Notes: generated from the sequence alone by a model not told the origin. Counted from the first letter of the stretch, positions 54,901-62,780 are shown. The stretch: DNA of 64,000 nucleotides from Neolewinella agarilytica (GCF_900110645.1 NZ_FOFB01000001.1:124001-188000); one strand, 5' to 3'. Numbers and translations are program-made.

Positions 54901-55251
54901 GCCTGGACGCCACAGAACCCGAATACGGACCTGCCTGCACTGGACATTAACGACACGGAAAGCCGTCGTCCTTCTTCTTTCTACGTAGAAGACGGTTCTT
55001 ACATTCGTCTCGCCCAGCTTCAGCTCGGCTACACTTTCCCCGGAACTTTCGGTGGTGACGTTCTGAGCAACCTGCGCGTTTACGTACAGGGTCAGAACCT
55101 GTTTACCATTACTGACTACTCTGGTCTGGATCCTGCCCTGTCCTCTTTTGGTACGGGTAACTCTGACGCGGATGACCTCTTCATGGGCGTTGACTTTGGC
55201 AATTATCCTACCACCCGCATCTTCATGGTAGGTGTAAATGCTTCATTCTAA
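51967..55251 (+). CDS. SusC/RagA-family TonB-linked outer-membrane transporter
   Basis: 1,094 residues with a signal peptide ending GWVAAQ. A carboxypeptidase-regulatory-like domain (TVSGTVYDETGFGLVGATI) is followed by the SusC-specific DQVVVTGYSQQRKGDITGAV, the plug signatures LSGRATGVQ and RIRGISSF, ILKDASAASIYGTRALNGV, and a 22-strand barrel. It imports an oligosaccharide or peptide with the SusD-type lipoprotein encoded 20 bp downstream. Codons ending in T (GGT, CGT, TCT) are more frequent than in neighbouring genes, which suggests high expression. Substrate unknown: no glycosidase is adjacent. Confidence 0.97.
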   Translation: MKVFQHYLPNPGGTKSGRSLFVTLLLLLCTGWVAAQTVSGTVYDETGFGLVGATILVDGTTTGTVTDLDGTYSIQADANDVLIISFTGYTTQRITVGSQSKIDISLEPDVAILDQVVVTGYSQQRKGDITGAVAVLDTDELTSIAATSVNQQLSGRATGVQTSTSGAAGDGTNVRIRGISSFTSNDPLTIVDGVPQVNNFLNNINPNDIESVQILKDASAASIYGTRALNGVIIITTKTGKSGKPKITYDAYYGIQGHERGWDDILIQDPLEYANLFYDSYTNQGQLPGEATIYGQSGEPVIPQYIYVCPDCRNADGSVNRDAYSYPNNLIMEANPDGTNWWEETMSAAPITDHTLAISGGTDAGSYRISANYQDQQGTMDNTYFQRMSVRANSQWSLGKVTIGENLNISRVTSVGVPGGGQNEQGTLMQIVKAQPIIPVYDISGERFASGKTTGLSNGSNPVGQTVYNKDDVGEYDAIVGSMFAELEIIDGLNFKSLVGINYSVGGAVDWSNPTWENSEPTTVNGFSENLSRNYNWVWTNTLNYNKTFNERHNVGVLLGYESLRERGRGISGSFGQYFISDLSARYLSASLANPETRNVSSGGSEHTLLSQFGQLSYALDNKYLFTATIRRDGSSRFGPENRFGIFPAASFGWRVSDEAFMDNVNFLTDLKLRIGYGVVGNENFRNYGFVNNFGGGTGSTFYAIGGGNSLATGYTATALGDATTGWEEKTTTNVGVDATVLDGKLSVNLDVYTSTVDGLLFNPALPLTAGTPAPPFSNVGSMENNGFDLGLNWRPEIGDFKFNISANISQYTNEIVAIDGSQTEFFGRGGPGTRIGNIQINRLGESIGSFYGFQQNGIWQSQAEIDAANAIDGDASSVFQANAAPGRFRWQDIDSYDPETGELTGVPDGLINDADITIIGNPHPDLTAGLNIGVNYKAFDFTAFFFGSFGNDIFNSTKQFTIFRQFDTNADRRLVTDAWTPQNPNTDLPALDINDTESRRPSSFYVEDGSYIRLAQLQLGYTFPGTFGGDVLSNLRVYVQGQNLFTITDYSGLDPALSSFGTGNSDADDLFMGVDFGNYPTTRIFMVGVNASF

Positions 55252-55271
55252 TCAGATAAACTATCACAAAC

Positions 55272-56951
55272 ATGAAATCATTATTTAAAATAACCGCCCT
55301 GTTTGGGCTCTGCGTCCTTGCCTGGACGTGTAATGAGGACGAGTTCCTCAACACCCCTCCACAGGGGGTGCTTTCCCAGAGTAATCTGACGGCCCGCGCC
55401 GGTATCGATGCTGCTCTGATCTCTGCCTACTCTCGTGTTGACGGCTGGGCCGTTGACTGGGGGCAGTCTGGCTGGGGTATGGCTGGTTCCAACTGGCTAT
55501 TTGGTTCTGTTGCTTCTGACGATGCCCACAAGGGTTCTGAGCCCGCAGATGGTGCAACCATGCAGCAGATCGAGCTTTTCCAGTGGCGTCCATCTTTGCC
55601 GGAGATTCAGGGCAAATTTGTAGCTGTTTATGACGGTATTCGTCGTGCTAATGAAACCATTAGCCTCATCAATGGTAATGAGACCCTCAATGATGATGAT
55701 CGCAACCGCCTAACGGGCGAAGCGCGTTTCCTCCGTGGCCACTACCATTTTGAGGCCTGGAAAATGTGGGAGAACATCCCCTACTACGATGAGACCGACG
55801 TAGACTTCCGTAAGCCAAATGATGAGGACATCTTCCCACGCATCGTTGCCGACTTCGAGTTCGCTGCAAATAACCTGCCAGCTACTCAGGGTGAGGTAGG
55901 GCGTGCTACCAGTGGTGCAGCCAATGCTATGCTTGGCCGCCTACACATGATGGTCCGCGATTATTCTTCTGCTAAGACTGCCCTTGACAAAGTGAATGGC
56001 TACGCACTGCAGGATTGCTACCATGACATTTTCTCCCTCGGCGGTGAGAATGGTTCTGGTATGGTCTTCTCTACTCAGGCTTCCGCAAACGATGGTGACC
56101 CGAACGGAGATAATGCCAATTTCTCTGAGCGCCTGGCTAACCCACACGGTGGTTCTCCCATCGGCTGCTGTGGTTTCCACCAGCCAACCCAGAGCCTCGT
56201 TAACGCTTACCGCGTAACGGCTGAAGGCCTGCCCCTCAATGAGAATACTTCAACCTCTAACCCAACGGCAACCGATCCGGTAGATCCACGTATTGACTGG
56301 AATATTGGTCGTGACGGTGTCCCTTACCTAAACTGGGGAACACACGAAGCCAGCTGGATTCGTGACCGTGGTTATTCTTCTGAGTACAGCCCGAAGAAAT
56401 TCGTAATGGCCAGTGGAGAAGAGTCTAACGTAGGTTGGGTAAACAAGCAATTGTCTCCCATTAACATTCCACTTATCCGCTACGCTGATGTTATTCTGAT
56501 GTTGGCTGAAATCGATGTTGAAAACAACAATCTGGATGATGCCCGTGCTAAAGTGAATATGATTCGCGAACGCGCCGGAAACTGCGCCCAGGGCGCTGAC
56601 CAATTTGGTGTTCCACTGGACGATGCCAGCACTGGCCACGCCAACTACGTGATCGGAACTTACGACGACTCTTGGACCGACCAGGGTGCCGCCCGCGAAG
56701 CCGTTCGTTTAGAGCGTCGCCTCGAGTTGGCCATGGAAGGTCACCGCTTCTTTGACCTCAAGCGTTACGGCGAAAGCTACATGATCAGTACGATGACGAC
56801 TCACTTCAACGTGGAAAAAGAACGTCGTCCATTCATGGCAGCCTTCGAGACTCCTGCTCCATACCACATGCGCTACCCCATTCCAACAGCTGCTATCCAG
56901 CAGTCTTTGGTGGACGGTGCGCCGACTCTACGCCAGAACACCGGATACTAA
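55272..56951 (+). CDS. RagB/SusD-family surface lipoprotein
   Basis: 559 residues, lipidated at the Cys of the LAWTC lipobox. TPR-like helices and SusD motifs are present: FLNTPPQGVLSQ near the N-terminus, GEARFLRGHYHFEAWKMW, RYADVILMLAEI with the INxIRxRAG-like MIRERAGN, and the C-terminal RRLELAMEGHRFFDLKRYG. It binds the ligand above the SusC channel. It is co-transcribed with SusC, shares its codon preference and is followed by a strong terminator. Confidence 0.97.
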   Translation: MKSLFKITALFGLCVLAWTCNEDEFLNTPPQGVLSQSNLTARAGIDAALISAYSRVDGWAVDWGQSGWGMAGSNWLFGSVASDDAHKGSEPADGATMQQIELFQWRPSLPEIQGKFVAVYDGIRRANETISLINGNETLNDDDRNRLTGEARFLRGHYHFEAWKMWENIPYYDETDVDFRKPNDEDIFPRIVADFEFAANNLPATQGEVGRATSGAANAMLGRLHMMVRDYSSAKTALDKVNGYALQDCYHDIFSLGGENGSGMVFSTQASANDGDPNGDNANFSERLANPHGGSPIGCCGFHQPTQSLVNAYRVTAEGLPLNENTSTSNPTATDPVDPRIDWNIGRDGVPYLNWGTHEASWIRDRGYSSEYSPKKFVMASGEESNVGWVNKQLSPINIPLIRYADVILMLAEIDVENNNLDDARAKVNMIRERAGNCAQGADQFGVPLDDASTGHANYVIGTYDDSWTDQGAAREAVRLERRLELAMEGHRFFDLKRYGESYMISTMTTHFNVEKERRPFMAAFETPAPYHMRYPIPTAAIQQSLVDGAPTLRQNTGY

Positions 56952-56976
56952 TCAAAGGTGTTTTTGTAAGACAATC

Positions 56977-57013
56977 AGCCCCCCGGTGGAACATTCCGCC
57001 GGGGGGCTTTTTG
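56977..57013 (+). terminator. Terminator of the SusC-SusD operon
   Basis: AGCCCCCCGG and CCGGGGGGCT arms enclose a short loop and are followed by TTTTTG. A GC-rich stem next to a T-run is a textbook intrinsic terminator. Confidence 0.92.
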
Positions 57014-57061
57014 TTGGTATTGACGGGCGAAGGCCACAGGGCAATTGCAAGCTCCACGCAG

Positions 57062-57161
57062 GTCGCTCCGCGACGCTACAAGGTCCCTTGAGCCAGGCTA
57101 AGCGGACCTCGTAGCGGCCTGAAAGGACCTTCGAGCGTCCGCGTTATCTGAGCTTGCGATT
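57062..57161. repeat. ~100-bp GC-rich dispersed repeat, copy 2
   Basis: Partner of 1-104, same orientation. The words GGGCGAAGGCC and GGCGAAGGCCC lie on either side (57026 and 57168), so the mobile or duplicated unit may be slightly longer. It sits between the SusD terminator and the FG-GAP gene. Confidence 0.8.
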
Positions 57162-57228
57162 ACCATGGCGAAGGCCCGTGGAAAGAATGAACTACAGTGA
57201 CGGATTAATTATCTTCCTATCTTGCACC

Positions 57229-58704
57229 ATGATGAGATTTTGTGCTTCAGCAGCCATATTTATGGCTTTGCTGTTTACCGGCTGCGCCTTCGAAGGGGAC
57301 CAATGGGTCGCTGATTTCAAGGGCGTTGGCTCCTCCTCCTCCCCCGGAGCTGCGGACTTAAACGGAGATGGGATTCTGGACATCGTTATCGGTGGCAGCG
57401 GAACAGAGTTCAAATCCATCGAGCATGCCGTGATGGCCATTGACGGAGCCACGGGCGCGACACTATGGACCGTCGGCGGCCACAATCAAATGGTAGGTTC
57501 CCCTACCTTCAAAGACATCAATGAAGATGGAACCGATGATGTCGTCATCGGCGGAAGGTCCGGAATGCTCTTCGCCCTGGAAGGAACAACCGGCGAAAAG
57601 CTATGGGAATTTCTCCCCTATCAACCCACCAACCGGTACGTAGACGATACCACCATTCTCAACTTCTTCAATCTTCAGTGGACACCCGACCAGAACGATG
57701 ATGGGTTCCCTGATCTACTGGCCCCCTACGGAGGCTTCGTGAAAGCTAAACCCGGAGACCCCAACCGACCAGCGGGCTATCTACTGCTCATCAGCGGTAA
57801 AAACGGAGCTACCATTGCTAAAGCCCGGGTGCCTGATGGCAGGGAAACTTATCTGTCCCCCCTACTCTATGATTTTGGCCAGGGCCTGGAAGTCATCTTT
57901 GGTACGGGTGGTGAAGATCTCCCCGGGTCCCTTTACCGGGCACCCTTATCCGCCGTTAAAAAGGAAGACCTGTCAATGGCAACAAATTTGCTTAGTGGTG
58001 GAAGCAAAGGATTCATCGCTCCTCCCATCCTCGCAAAGGTCACGGAGGACGACATTCCGGAAATAATCGTCTGCACGGTAGATGGACGAATGGTATGTCT
58101 CGATGGCCAATCGAATTCGGTACTTTGGTCCGCCAGTCCCGGCGGAGACTTTGACACCTACGTCATGCCCGCGCCGGGCCATTTTACGGGCGAGGACGAT
58201 ATCCTCGACTTTTTCGCCAGCTATGGCAAAGGCGCCTGGCCAAACACCGACTATACCTTGCATACTCTGGTAGACGGAAAAACCGGGCAAATCGTCTTCA
58301 CCGATACGCTGGGAACTTTTCAATATGCCTCCCCGATTGTTGCTGACTTCACAAAAGACGGAAAGCACGATGTAATGCTTTCCATCAACTACTTGTCGAC
58401 ACACGACGTCATCGGTGACCCGACTGATTTCTACAACAACGGTCTCTACATTTACACTGGTGGACAAGGAGCACCACGCCAGGCTTTTGACGCACCGCTG
58501 GGTTCCAACCTGGGCTCCACTCCTCTGATAACTGACCTGGATGGAGACGGCAAAATCGACATGGTAACCGCCTATATGAGTGACCCCCAGAATTTCTATT
58601 CTTTCAAAAATTTGAAAGTAGAACGCAGGGAAATAAATCGATCGGCCGACGGGATTTTTTGGGGCAACTACATGGGCCCGGACGGCAAAGCAACCGTAGA
58701 ATGA
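57229..58704 (+). CDS. FG-GAP/VCBS-repeat lipoprotein
   Basis: 491 residues from the ATG at 57229 (a second ATG follows directly). Lipobox FTGC. Repeated calcium-binding loops of the beta-propeller type are seen: DLNGDGILDIVIGG, DINEDGTDDVVIGG, DQNDDGFPDLLAPYG and DLDGDGKIDMVTAY, with PQQ-like outer strands. It is probably an envelope propeller protein that binds a ligand for, or with, the upstream SusC-SusD pair, though a terminator separates them. Its stop overlaps the next start (ATGA), so the two propeller proteins are translationally coupled. TATCTTG (57218-57224) ends four bases before the ATG. Confidence 0.88.
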   Translation: MMRFCASAAIFMALLFTGCAFEGDQWVADFKGVGSSSSPGAADLNGDGILDIVIGGSGTEFKSIEHAVMAIDGATGATLWTVGGHNQMVGSPTFKDINEDGTDDVVIGGRSGMLFALEGTTGEKLWEFLPYQPTNRYVDDTTILNFFNLQWTPDQNDDGFPDLLAPYGGFVKAKPGDPNRPAGYLLLISGKNGATIAKARVPDGRETYLSPLLYDFGQGLEVIFGTGGEDLPGSLYRAPLSAVKKEDLSMATNLLSGGSKGFIAPPILAKVTEDDIPEIIVCTVDGRMVCLDGQSNSVLWSASPGGDFDTYVMPAPGHFTGEDDILDFFASYGKGAWPNTDYTLHTLVDGKTGQIVFTDTLGTFQYASPIVADFTKDGKHDVMLSINYLSTHDVIGDPTDFYNNGLYIYTGGQGAPRQAFDAPLGSNLGSTPLITDLDGDGKIDMVTAYMSDPQNFYSFKNLKVERREINRSADGIFWGNYMGPDGKATVE

Positions 58705-60176
58705 AAAAGCTTCAGGTATTCATCTTTTTAGTTTTGCTCTCTTTCCTTCTCGTCCGCTGCCAGGAAGAGAGAGTTGACTCTGCGGGAGAAAGGCTGGCCA
58801 AGATCTACTGTACCAGCTGTCACCTCTTACCATCGCCAAAGGATCTGAATCGGGAAATATGGGTTACGGAGGTTCTGCCCCAGATGGCCGCATTTTACGG
58901 ACTATATGGTAATAAGAGTCGGGCCGATTACCTCGGCTCCTCCCAGGAAGCGCCCTTCCTCGCCGATGTATACCCGGAGAGTCCCTTATTGGATGCAGCG
59001 GTGTGGGACACCATCTTCAACTACTACGTAGAGCAATCACCTGACCGGCTAGGAAAGCCGACTTCTCCTCCGACGGTATTTGAGTTGAAGCAGTTTCAGC
59101 AAAAGCTAATTCGTGATGACAGCGACGAGGCATATCCTGCATTGGCCACCTCGATTGCCGTTGACGAAGGCACGGGGGAGGTAGTTGTAGCCAGCTTATT
59201 GGCAGCAAATGGAGGCCAAAGACGGTTCCTTAATCAGCGCGTAAGCACCCGAGAGGACTTCGTCGGGATTCAGCCCACCCTCCGACCAGCATTGACGGGC
59301 CGACTAAGCATGGGGAGTCTCATCCCATCGGATGTGCCCCGGGGCACTCTGATCACCGATAAAGACACGCTAAAGCAATTACTGCGCCCACTGGATTTTC
59401 TCTACTGGGATGGAAACCAGAACGGCACCCAGGAGCTTATCATCGCCGAATACGGGAATATGACCGGCCGGCTAAGCAGCTACGACGGTGGACAAAAAAC
59501 GATCCTATCCCCCACTCCCGGCGCTCTCCGCCTTCGGCTGGCAGACCTGGATGAGGACGGCTACGAAGACCTGCTCGTCCTCTTCGCTCAGGGAGATGAA
59601 CGCATTGAGGTCTGGTACAGCCGCCCGGGTAAACCCGAACGGAAACTTCTCCACCGCTTTCCACCAAGCTTTGGCTCCTCTGACCTGCAGGTAGCGGACA
59701 TTGACGCGGACGGAGACCTGGACCTGATTCATTCCTGCGGAGACAATTACGACTACCAACCCATTCCCAAACCCTACCATGGCGTTCGGGTGCTGCTCAA
59801 CGACGGCCGGGGGGATTTCTCAGAAGCCTGGTTCTATCACCTGGACGGCGCCTACGGCGCCGAAGTAGATGACTTTGACGGAGACGGAGACCAGGACATC
59901 GCCGCCATCGCTTACTTTATTCCACCCGATAAGCGCGCGCTGAACAGTTTCGTTTACCTGGAGCAAACCGGCCCAATGGAATTTAAAGCACAGGGCTTCG
60001 AAAAACAACCGGGCTTACACTATATCTGTCTGGACAAAGGTGATCCGGACGGAGACGGAGACCAGGACATCGTTATCGGAAACTTCAGCGGGTACCTGCC
60101 TGATGGAATGCCGAATACAAGGCGTAGTGGAAAGGGGGAGGTCGTTTACGTTTGGCTGGAAAATGTAGGTAAGTAA
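58701..60176 (+). CDS. Lipoprotein joining a CxxCH haem motif to an FG-GAP propeller
   Basis: 491 residues. Lipobox LVRC. Near the N-terminus YCTSCHLLPSP contains a single CxxCH, the haem c attachment motif, followed by LPQMAAFYGLY with a possible Met ligand. The rest is an FG-GAP beta-propeller with calcium loops LDEDGYEDLLVLF, DIDADGDLDLIHSCGD, DFDGDGDQDIAAIAYF and DPDGDGDQDIVIGNF. This layout suggests an electron-carrying or redox-sensing surface protein. It is coupled by a 4-bp overlap to the preceding propeller gene. Confidence 0.88.
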   Translation: MKKLQVFIFLVLLSFLLVRCQEERVDSAGERLAKIYCTSCHLLPSPKDLNREIWVTEVLPQMAAFYGLYGNKSRADYLGSSQEAPFLADVYPESPLLDAAVWDTIFNYYVEQSPDRLGKPTSPPTVFELKQFQQKLIRDDSDEAYPALATSIAVDEGTGEVVVASLLAANGGQRRFLNQRVSTREDFVGIQPTLRPALTGRLSMGSLIPSDVPRGTLITDKDTLKQLLRPLDFLYWDGNQNGTQELIIAEYGNMTGRLSSYDGGQKTILSPTPGALRLRLADLDEDGYEDLLVLFAQGDERIEVWYSRPGKPERKLLHRFPPSFGSSDLQVADIDADGDLDLIHSCGDNYDYQPIPKPYHGVRVLLNDGRGDFSEAWFYHLDGAYGAEVDDFDGDGDQDIAAIAYFIPPDKRALNSFVYLEQTGPMEFKAQGFEKQPGLHYICLDKGDPDGDGDQDIVIGNFSGYLPDGMPNTRRSGKGEVVYVWLENVGK

Positions 60177-60191
60177 GTTAGCACCTGCCCC

Positions 60192-60254
60192 CCTACAACC
60201 CGCACCTTGCAACCTGCAACCTGCAACCTGCAACCTGCCCCTTGCAACCCGCCC
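60192..60254. repeat. TTGCAACCTGCAACC array, copy 2
   Basis: About four CTTGCAACC or CTGCAACC words in tandem between the haem-propeller gene and the convergent TolC-like gene. It is the same word as at 50440 but without the inverted half. Confidence 0.7.
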
Positions 60255-60255
60255 T

Positions 60256-61599
60256 CTAATTCACAATCTGCCCCGTCAGCCGTAGCAACTCCGTTTCCGT
60301 GTTCTGCAAATTGAGCAAGGAGCTGAGCAGTTGGAATTCAGCGTTTACGTAAGCCAACTGAATTTGCCGATAATCGAAGCTATTAATCGTTCCTCCCTTA
60401 AATCGCTCTTCGCTTATTTCAATATTCCGTTCAGCGTTATCAATTAGTCTGCGGGTAATGGCCACTATTTCCCGCTGATTGTTGTAGCGGGCAAGGGTGT
60501 TTTGCAATAAAGTGCGCAATTGCTGCTCGGTGGCATCAACGTTGAGGCGGCTAGTCAGTTCCTGCAGCTTTGAGGTTTGCGCGCGCACATCACGGGCGCC
60601 TCCATCGAAGAGCAGATAGCTGGCCGTCAGCCCCAACTGCCCGCTCAACGTTGTGGCACCAATCCCCGGGAGATCACGGGCATCGGGCGGAGCATCTCCG
60701 AAGACGAAGGTTTGGGTTCCCGTAGCCAGGCTGTAGTCGTAACTGGCCCCGGCTGAGAGGGCAATGGTAGGCTTATTTTCGGCCTCGATGAGGCGGGTAT
60801 TAATGTCGGCTAATTCCTGGTTAATTCGCAGGGTTCTTAGCTGGCTGTTAGTGGCGAGCATCTTACGATCCAGTTCTTCGGGATCGAAAATCTGCTCTTC
60901 CAGCTCCAGTTTGGTCGTCAGCGTAATGGATTGATCAAAATCCTCCTCTCCCATAAGTTGTAGCAGGTTACGAATCGCGTTTTCGTAATTGAGTTGTTGC
61001 AACACCAGACTGGTGGAATCCGACAGATAGGCGTCATTCGCCTGCAGCTCATCGAACGTTCCGCCCTGGCCAAACTCCCGGCGCACGGCCTGATAGTCAA
61101 TCCGGTCACGACTCAGGTCCAGGACCCGCTGAAAAACGGCAATTTGCTCCTGCTGCACCACGGCATTATAGTAGGCGTCAATAATATCCGCAATACTGTT
61201 TTCCACCTGCAGTTGAAGCTGGCCGGCACTCAAGTCAGCCAGAGTAGCCAATCGCTCTTTATTCATTTCAATGCGCCCGCCGTTGAACAGGGTCCAGTTC
61301 AGGCTGGCGCTAGGCGCAATATTGTAAGAAAAGGTGGAGGATTTAGCGACAATGCTGGCGGGGTTACTGTTGTTACGATAAGCGATACCCGGACTAATCC
61401 CTAAAGAAATAGTAGGCTTTTTACCGGTCAGGGCATAATTATCATTATTGCGGGCAACTTCCAGTTCATTGGCTGCAATTCGGATTTGGTAGTTATTCTG
61501 CAGCCCCTGCTGAATAGCATCGCTGAGGCTGAGCGCAGTTTGGGCGCTGACGCAGGTGCAAAGTAGAGGAATAAAGGAGCAAAGTAAAAGGGTACGCAT
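60256..61599 (-). CDS. TolC-like outer-membrane efflux protein
   Basis: 447 residues from the ATG at 61599; the upstream in-frame region to 61743 overlaps the GtrA gene and is not protein-like. Signal peptide ends LLCTCVSAQ, encoded in part by a repeat core at 61551 and identical in its last eight residues to that of the TonB receptor at 36523. Two OEP repeats follow, with long coiled-coil helices (SLSDAIQQGLQNNYQIRIAANELEVARNN near the start). It should form the outer-membrane duct of a tripartite pump. The RND gene at 62781 is a plausible partner in the same orientation. Confidence 0.92.
   Translation of the reverse strand: MRTLLLCSFIPLLCTCVSAQTALSLSDAIQQGLQNNYQIRIAANELEVARNNDNYALTGKKPTISLGISPGIAYRNNSNPASIVAKSSTFSYNIAPSASLNWTLFNGGRIEMNKERLATLADLSAGQLQLQVENSIADIIDAYYNAVVQQEQIAVFQRVLDLSRDRIDYQAVRREFGQGGTFDELQANDAYLSDSTSLVLQQLNYENAIRNLLQLMGEEDFDQSITLTTKLELEEQIFDPEELDRKMLATNSQLRTLRINQELADINTRLIEAENKPTIALSAGASYDYSLATGTQTFVFGDAPPDARDLPGIGATTLSGQLGLTASYLLFDGGARDVRAQTSKLQELTSRLNVDATEQQLRTLLQNTLARYNNQREIVAITRRLIDNAERNIEISEERFKGGTINSFDYRQIQLAYVNAEFQLLSSLLNLQNTETELLRLTGQIVN
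61551..61560 (-). repeat. TGCACCTGCG core, copy 12
   Basis: In the signal peptide of the TolC-like protein. On the coding strand it is followed by TCA and GCGCCCA. Confidence 0.9.
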
Positions 61600-61612
61600 C
61601 TGTCTGTAAAAT

Positions 61613-62086
61613 TTAGTCTTTGTTCGGGGTATGGGCCTCCTGGCTGTCAAGAACCTCCCTTTGCACCTGCGGCCGCGCCTCTTCCGGCTTCCGCTTGCCT
61701 TCGAAAACCCGTCGCTTGGCGTAGAAATTGTAGAAGAACACAATGCCCGTGGCCGCCAGTTTGATGATCCATTCTTCGTTTCCCAGCAGCGGGAAGGTGT
61801 GTAATCCTACCACAATAGCCCAGTCAATCAACAAGCCGAAAGCACTCACTACCATGCTTAGCGCAAAGGCTGACCGTACGCTACGATTAAGCTCGAATAC
61901 GAAGTAGCGTTGCAATACGAAGTTGAGCAAAACACTGCTGGAATAAGCGATCACCGTCGCCGGTCCCGGCGGCAAAAAACGATCCACCAGCAGGAGATAT
62001 ACTCCATAGTTGATGCCCGTAGCCACCAGCCCGGTCATGGCGAAAGGGATTTTCTCCCGGATGAATTGCCAGAGTCTTTCCATCAT
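61613..62086 (-). CDS. GtrA-family membrane protein
   Basis: 157 residues, four hydrophobic segments. The family start IREKIPFAMTGLVATGINYG, then SSSVLLNFVLQRYFVF, matches GtrA. Such proteins assist transfer of lipid-linked sugars across the inner membrane. A charged C-terminal tail (EARPQVQREVLDSQ) is encoded by a repeat core at 61662. The gene starts inside the end of the nucleotidase gene (4-bp overlap), so translation is coupled. It ends 13 bp before the TolC-like start. Confidence 0.9.
   Translation of the reverse strand: MMERLWQFIREKIPFAMTGLVATGINYGVYLLLVDRFLPPGPATVIAYSSSVLLNFVLQRYFVFELNRSVRSAFALSMVVSAFGLLIDWAIVVGLHTFPLLGNEEWIIKLAATGIVFFYNFYAKRRVFEGKRKPEEARPQVQREVLDSQEAHTPNKD
61662..61671 (+). 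repeat. TGCACCTGCG core, copy 13
   Basis: Near the 3' end of the GtrA gene, antisense to it. It is followed by GCC and GCGCC. Confidence 0.85.
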
Positions 62087-62628
62087 GCCATCTCCGCTGT
62101 TCTTTCAGCCCGTTGCCGGCGGAAATAATCTCTTACTTCCAGCCAGTTATTGACCCGGTGATACCGTTTTTCGTCCAGATTGGGGCTTGAGGTAAACAAA
62201 AGTCCGGTGCCGGAAAACGTATCCAGGTTTTTAGCTTTGTCGTCAATCATGAAGTCTCCATGAACGATACTTTTGTCACCGCAGAATACGATCCGACTAT
62301 GGTGAATGAAGGGAAAATGCTCCTCCAGCCACTCGTACTTATCCAGGAAACTGTACCGAAACTCGGTTGCCGTCGTGACAATGTACACCTCGTAGTGGAC
62401 GTATAGTTCCCGGACGACTTCCACCGCGTTTTCAATGACCGGCAGGTTACGAAAATGGCCCTTCTCGTACAGCACATTTCGCACCTCGGCCAGCCCCGGC
62501 AAATCGTAGACTTTTCGCCCCCGATGATCCTCTGGCCCAACATCAATGCCAAAGCGCTCCTTCGCCTCCCGGTAAAAGGAAGGGAAGTTATCCGCCAGGA
62601 CTTCGTCCATATCGATGATAATACGCAT
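62083..62628 (-). CDS. 5'(3')-deoxyribonucleotidase-like HAD phosphatase
   Basis: 181 residues from the ATG at 62628. The HAD motif I is IIDMDEVLADN with the nucleophile Asp, motif II lies in VYIVTTATEF, and motif IV is HGDFMIDDKAKNL. The size and the DMDEVLAD start match the NT5C type (cytosolic 5'(3')-deoxyribonucleotidase), which removes phosphate from deoxynucleotides and limits their pools. It is coupled to the GtrA gene downstream. No functional connection between the two is evident. Confidence 0.88.
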   Translation of the reverse strand: MRIIIDMDEVLADNFPSFYREAKERFGIDVGPEDHRGRKVYDLPGLAEVRNVLYEKGHFRNLPVIENAVEVVRELYVHYEVYIVTTATEFRYSFLDKYEWLEEHFPFIHHSRIVFCGDKSIVHGDFMIDDKAKNLDTFSGTGLLFTSSPNLDEKRYHRVNNWLEVRDYFRRQRAERTAEMA

Positions 62629-62653
62629 GGTTGGTTCTTTGGTCTTTTGGTTC

Positions 62654-62752
62654 TTTGGGCTGCCGCATATTGAAGGCGGCAATGTGTAATTGTGCTATGT
62701 GTAGCTCAGCAGTATCGAAGCTTGCCTTTCCGGGCTCGTGCGGCAGCCCAAA
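62654..62752. repeat. 14-bp inverted repeat with a 71-nt spacer
   Basis: TTTGGGCTGCCGCA (62654-62667) and TGCGGCAGCCCAAA (62739-62752) are perfectly complementary. It lies between the RND pump stop and the nucleotidase start and could act as a terminator for the pump gene, although no good T-run follows on the minus strand. Confidence 0.6.
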
Positions 62753-62780
62753 AGACCAACGACAAACAGACTAAAAAAAA

